From: Phragmitibacter flavus
Lineage (GTDB): Bacteria; Verrucomicrobiota; Verrucomicrobiia; Verrucomicrobiales; Verrucomicrobiaceae
NCBI RefSeq assembly: GCF_005780165.1
Contig: NZ_VAUV01000007.1
Location: 186,001 to 250,000 of the forward strand
DNA: 64,000 bases
Direction of reading: 5' to 3'
Shown here: piece by piece, positions 63,976 through 64,000 of the stretch
How positions within the stretch are numbered: position 1 is the first letter of the stretch
Layout of the letters: every line of letters starts with the position of its first letter
Made by a program: the position numbers and the translations under genes
The notes under the pieces: generated by a model
Seen by the model: only the letters and a program-made list of their open reading frames with translations
Databases searched by the model: none
What the model was told of the DNA's origin: nothing

Positions 63976-64000
63976 GGGAGGAAGATTCGGTGGTATGGAG

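Overview
The window looks like a high-GC chromosomal segment of a Verrucomicrobiota bacterium (Verrucomicrobiales-like). The signs are a FecR-type membrane protein with a C-terminal DNRLRE/CBM-like domain, a Ser/Thr kinase with C-terminal leucine-rich repeats, a PEP-CTERM protein, a Tat-exported Gfo/Idh/MocA oxidoreductase, a secreted PF12831-type FAD oxidoreductase, a GH114-like and a DUF187/GHL10-like glycosidase, and many signal peptides. The taxonomic call is inferred from gene content only. No rRNA, tRNA, CRISPR array or intact insertion sequence was found. Most genes use ATG with weak or no Shine-Dalgarno sequence, so several starts are judged from domain boundaries.

Layout. 1-9975: 5'-truncated FecR protein, ffh, a polysaccharide deacetylase lipoprotein, a secreted jelly-roll-like protein, the kinase-LRR protein, then a trio of hot-dog thioesterase, small EamA-like membrane protein and phenylacetate-CoA-ligase-like enzyme. 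10064-14788: a 1574-residue outer-membrane protein with an N-terminal inverse-autotransporter barrel and a very long beta-helix passenger. 15042-19052: a LolD-like ATPase with a large FtsX-type permease. 19084-28132: GH114-like, Gfo/Idh, coiled-coil, PEP-CTERM, hemB, cysS, an unknown protein and NDH-2.

28133-32815 is an accessory island of small unrelated genes: an interrupted gene, a secreted unknown, an Imm26-like protein, an unknown whose start lies in a 16-bp tandem repeat, DUF4262, a small conserved protein, an orphan DUF433 and a membrane protein. The composition is less G-rich than the flanks. It reads like an immunity-gene or antitoxin array without a visible toxin. 32929-35687 is a SulP transporter / UspA / VOC set.

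37824-45969 is a compact cbb3 oxidase operon on the minus strand: ccoS, a fused ccoN-ccoO, ccoQ, a single-haem ccoP, ccoG, a tiny protein in the FixH position, a SafE/CcoH-like protein and ccoI. It encodes the enzyme together with its copper supply and assembly, and a perfect inverted repeat lies upstream of ccoS. 46251-51360: SGNH hydrolase, a decayed gene, a DUF4132 protein and an MscS channel. 51482-54661: an MBOAT plus AlgJ/X-like pair for polysaccharide O-acylation.

54853-59472: Dabb protein, GHL10 glycosidase, a HAD-Nudix fusion directly ahead of folB, an ECF-like sigma factor and a one-TM protein ending in a clear intrinsic terminator. 59586-59785 is a near-symmetric cluster of seven hairpins. 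The window closes with nadE, a possible small acidic protein and the secreted FAD oxidoreductase. The items most worth following up are the inverse autotransporter, the hairpin cluster, the HAD-Nudix/folB pair and the immunity-like island.
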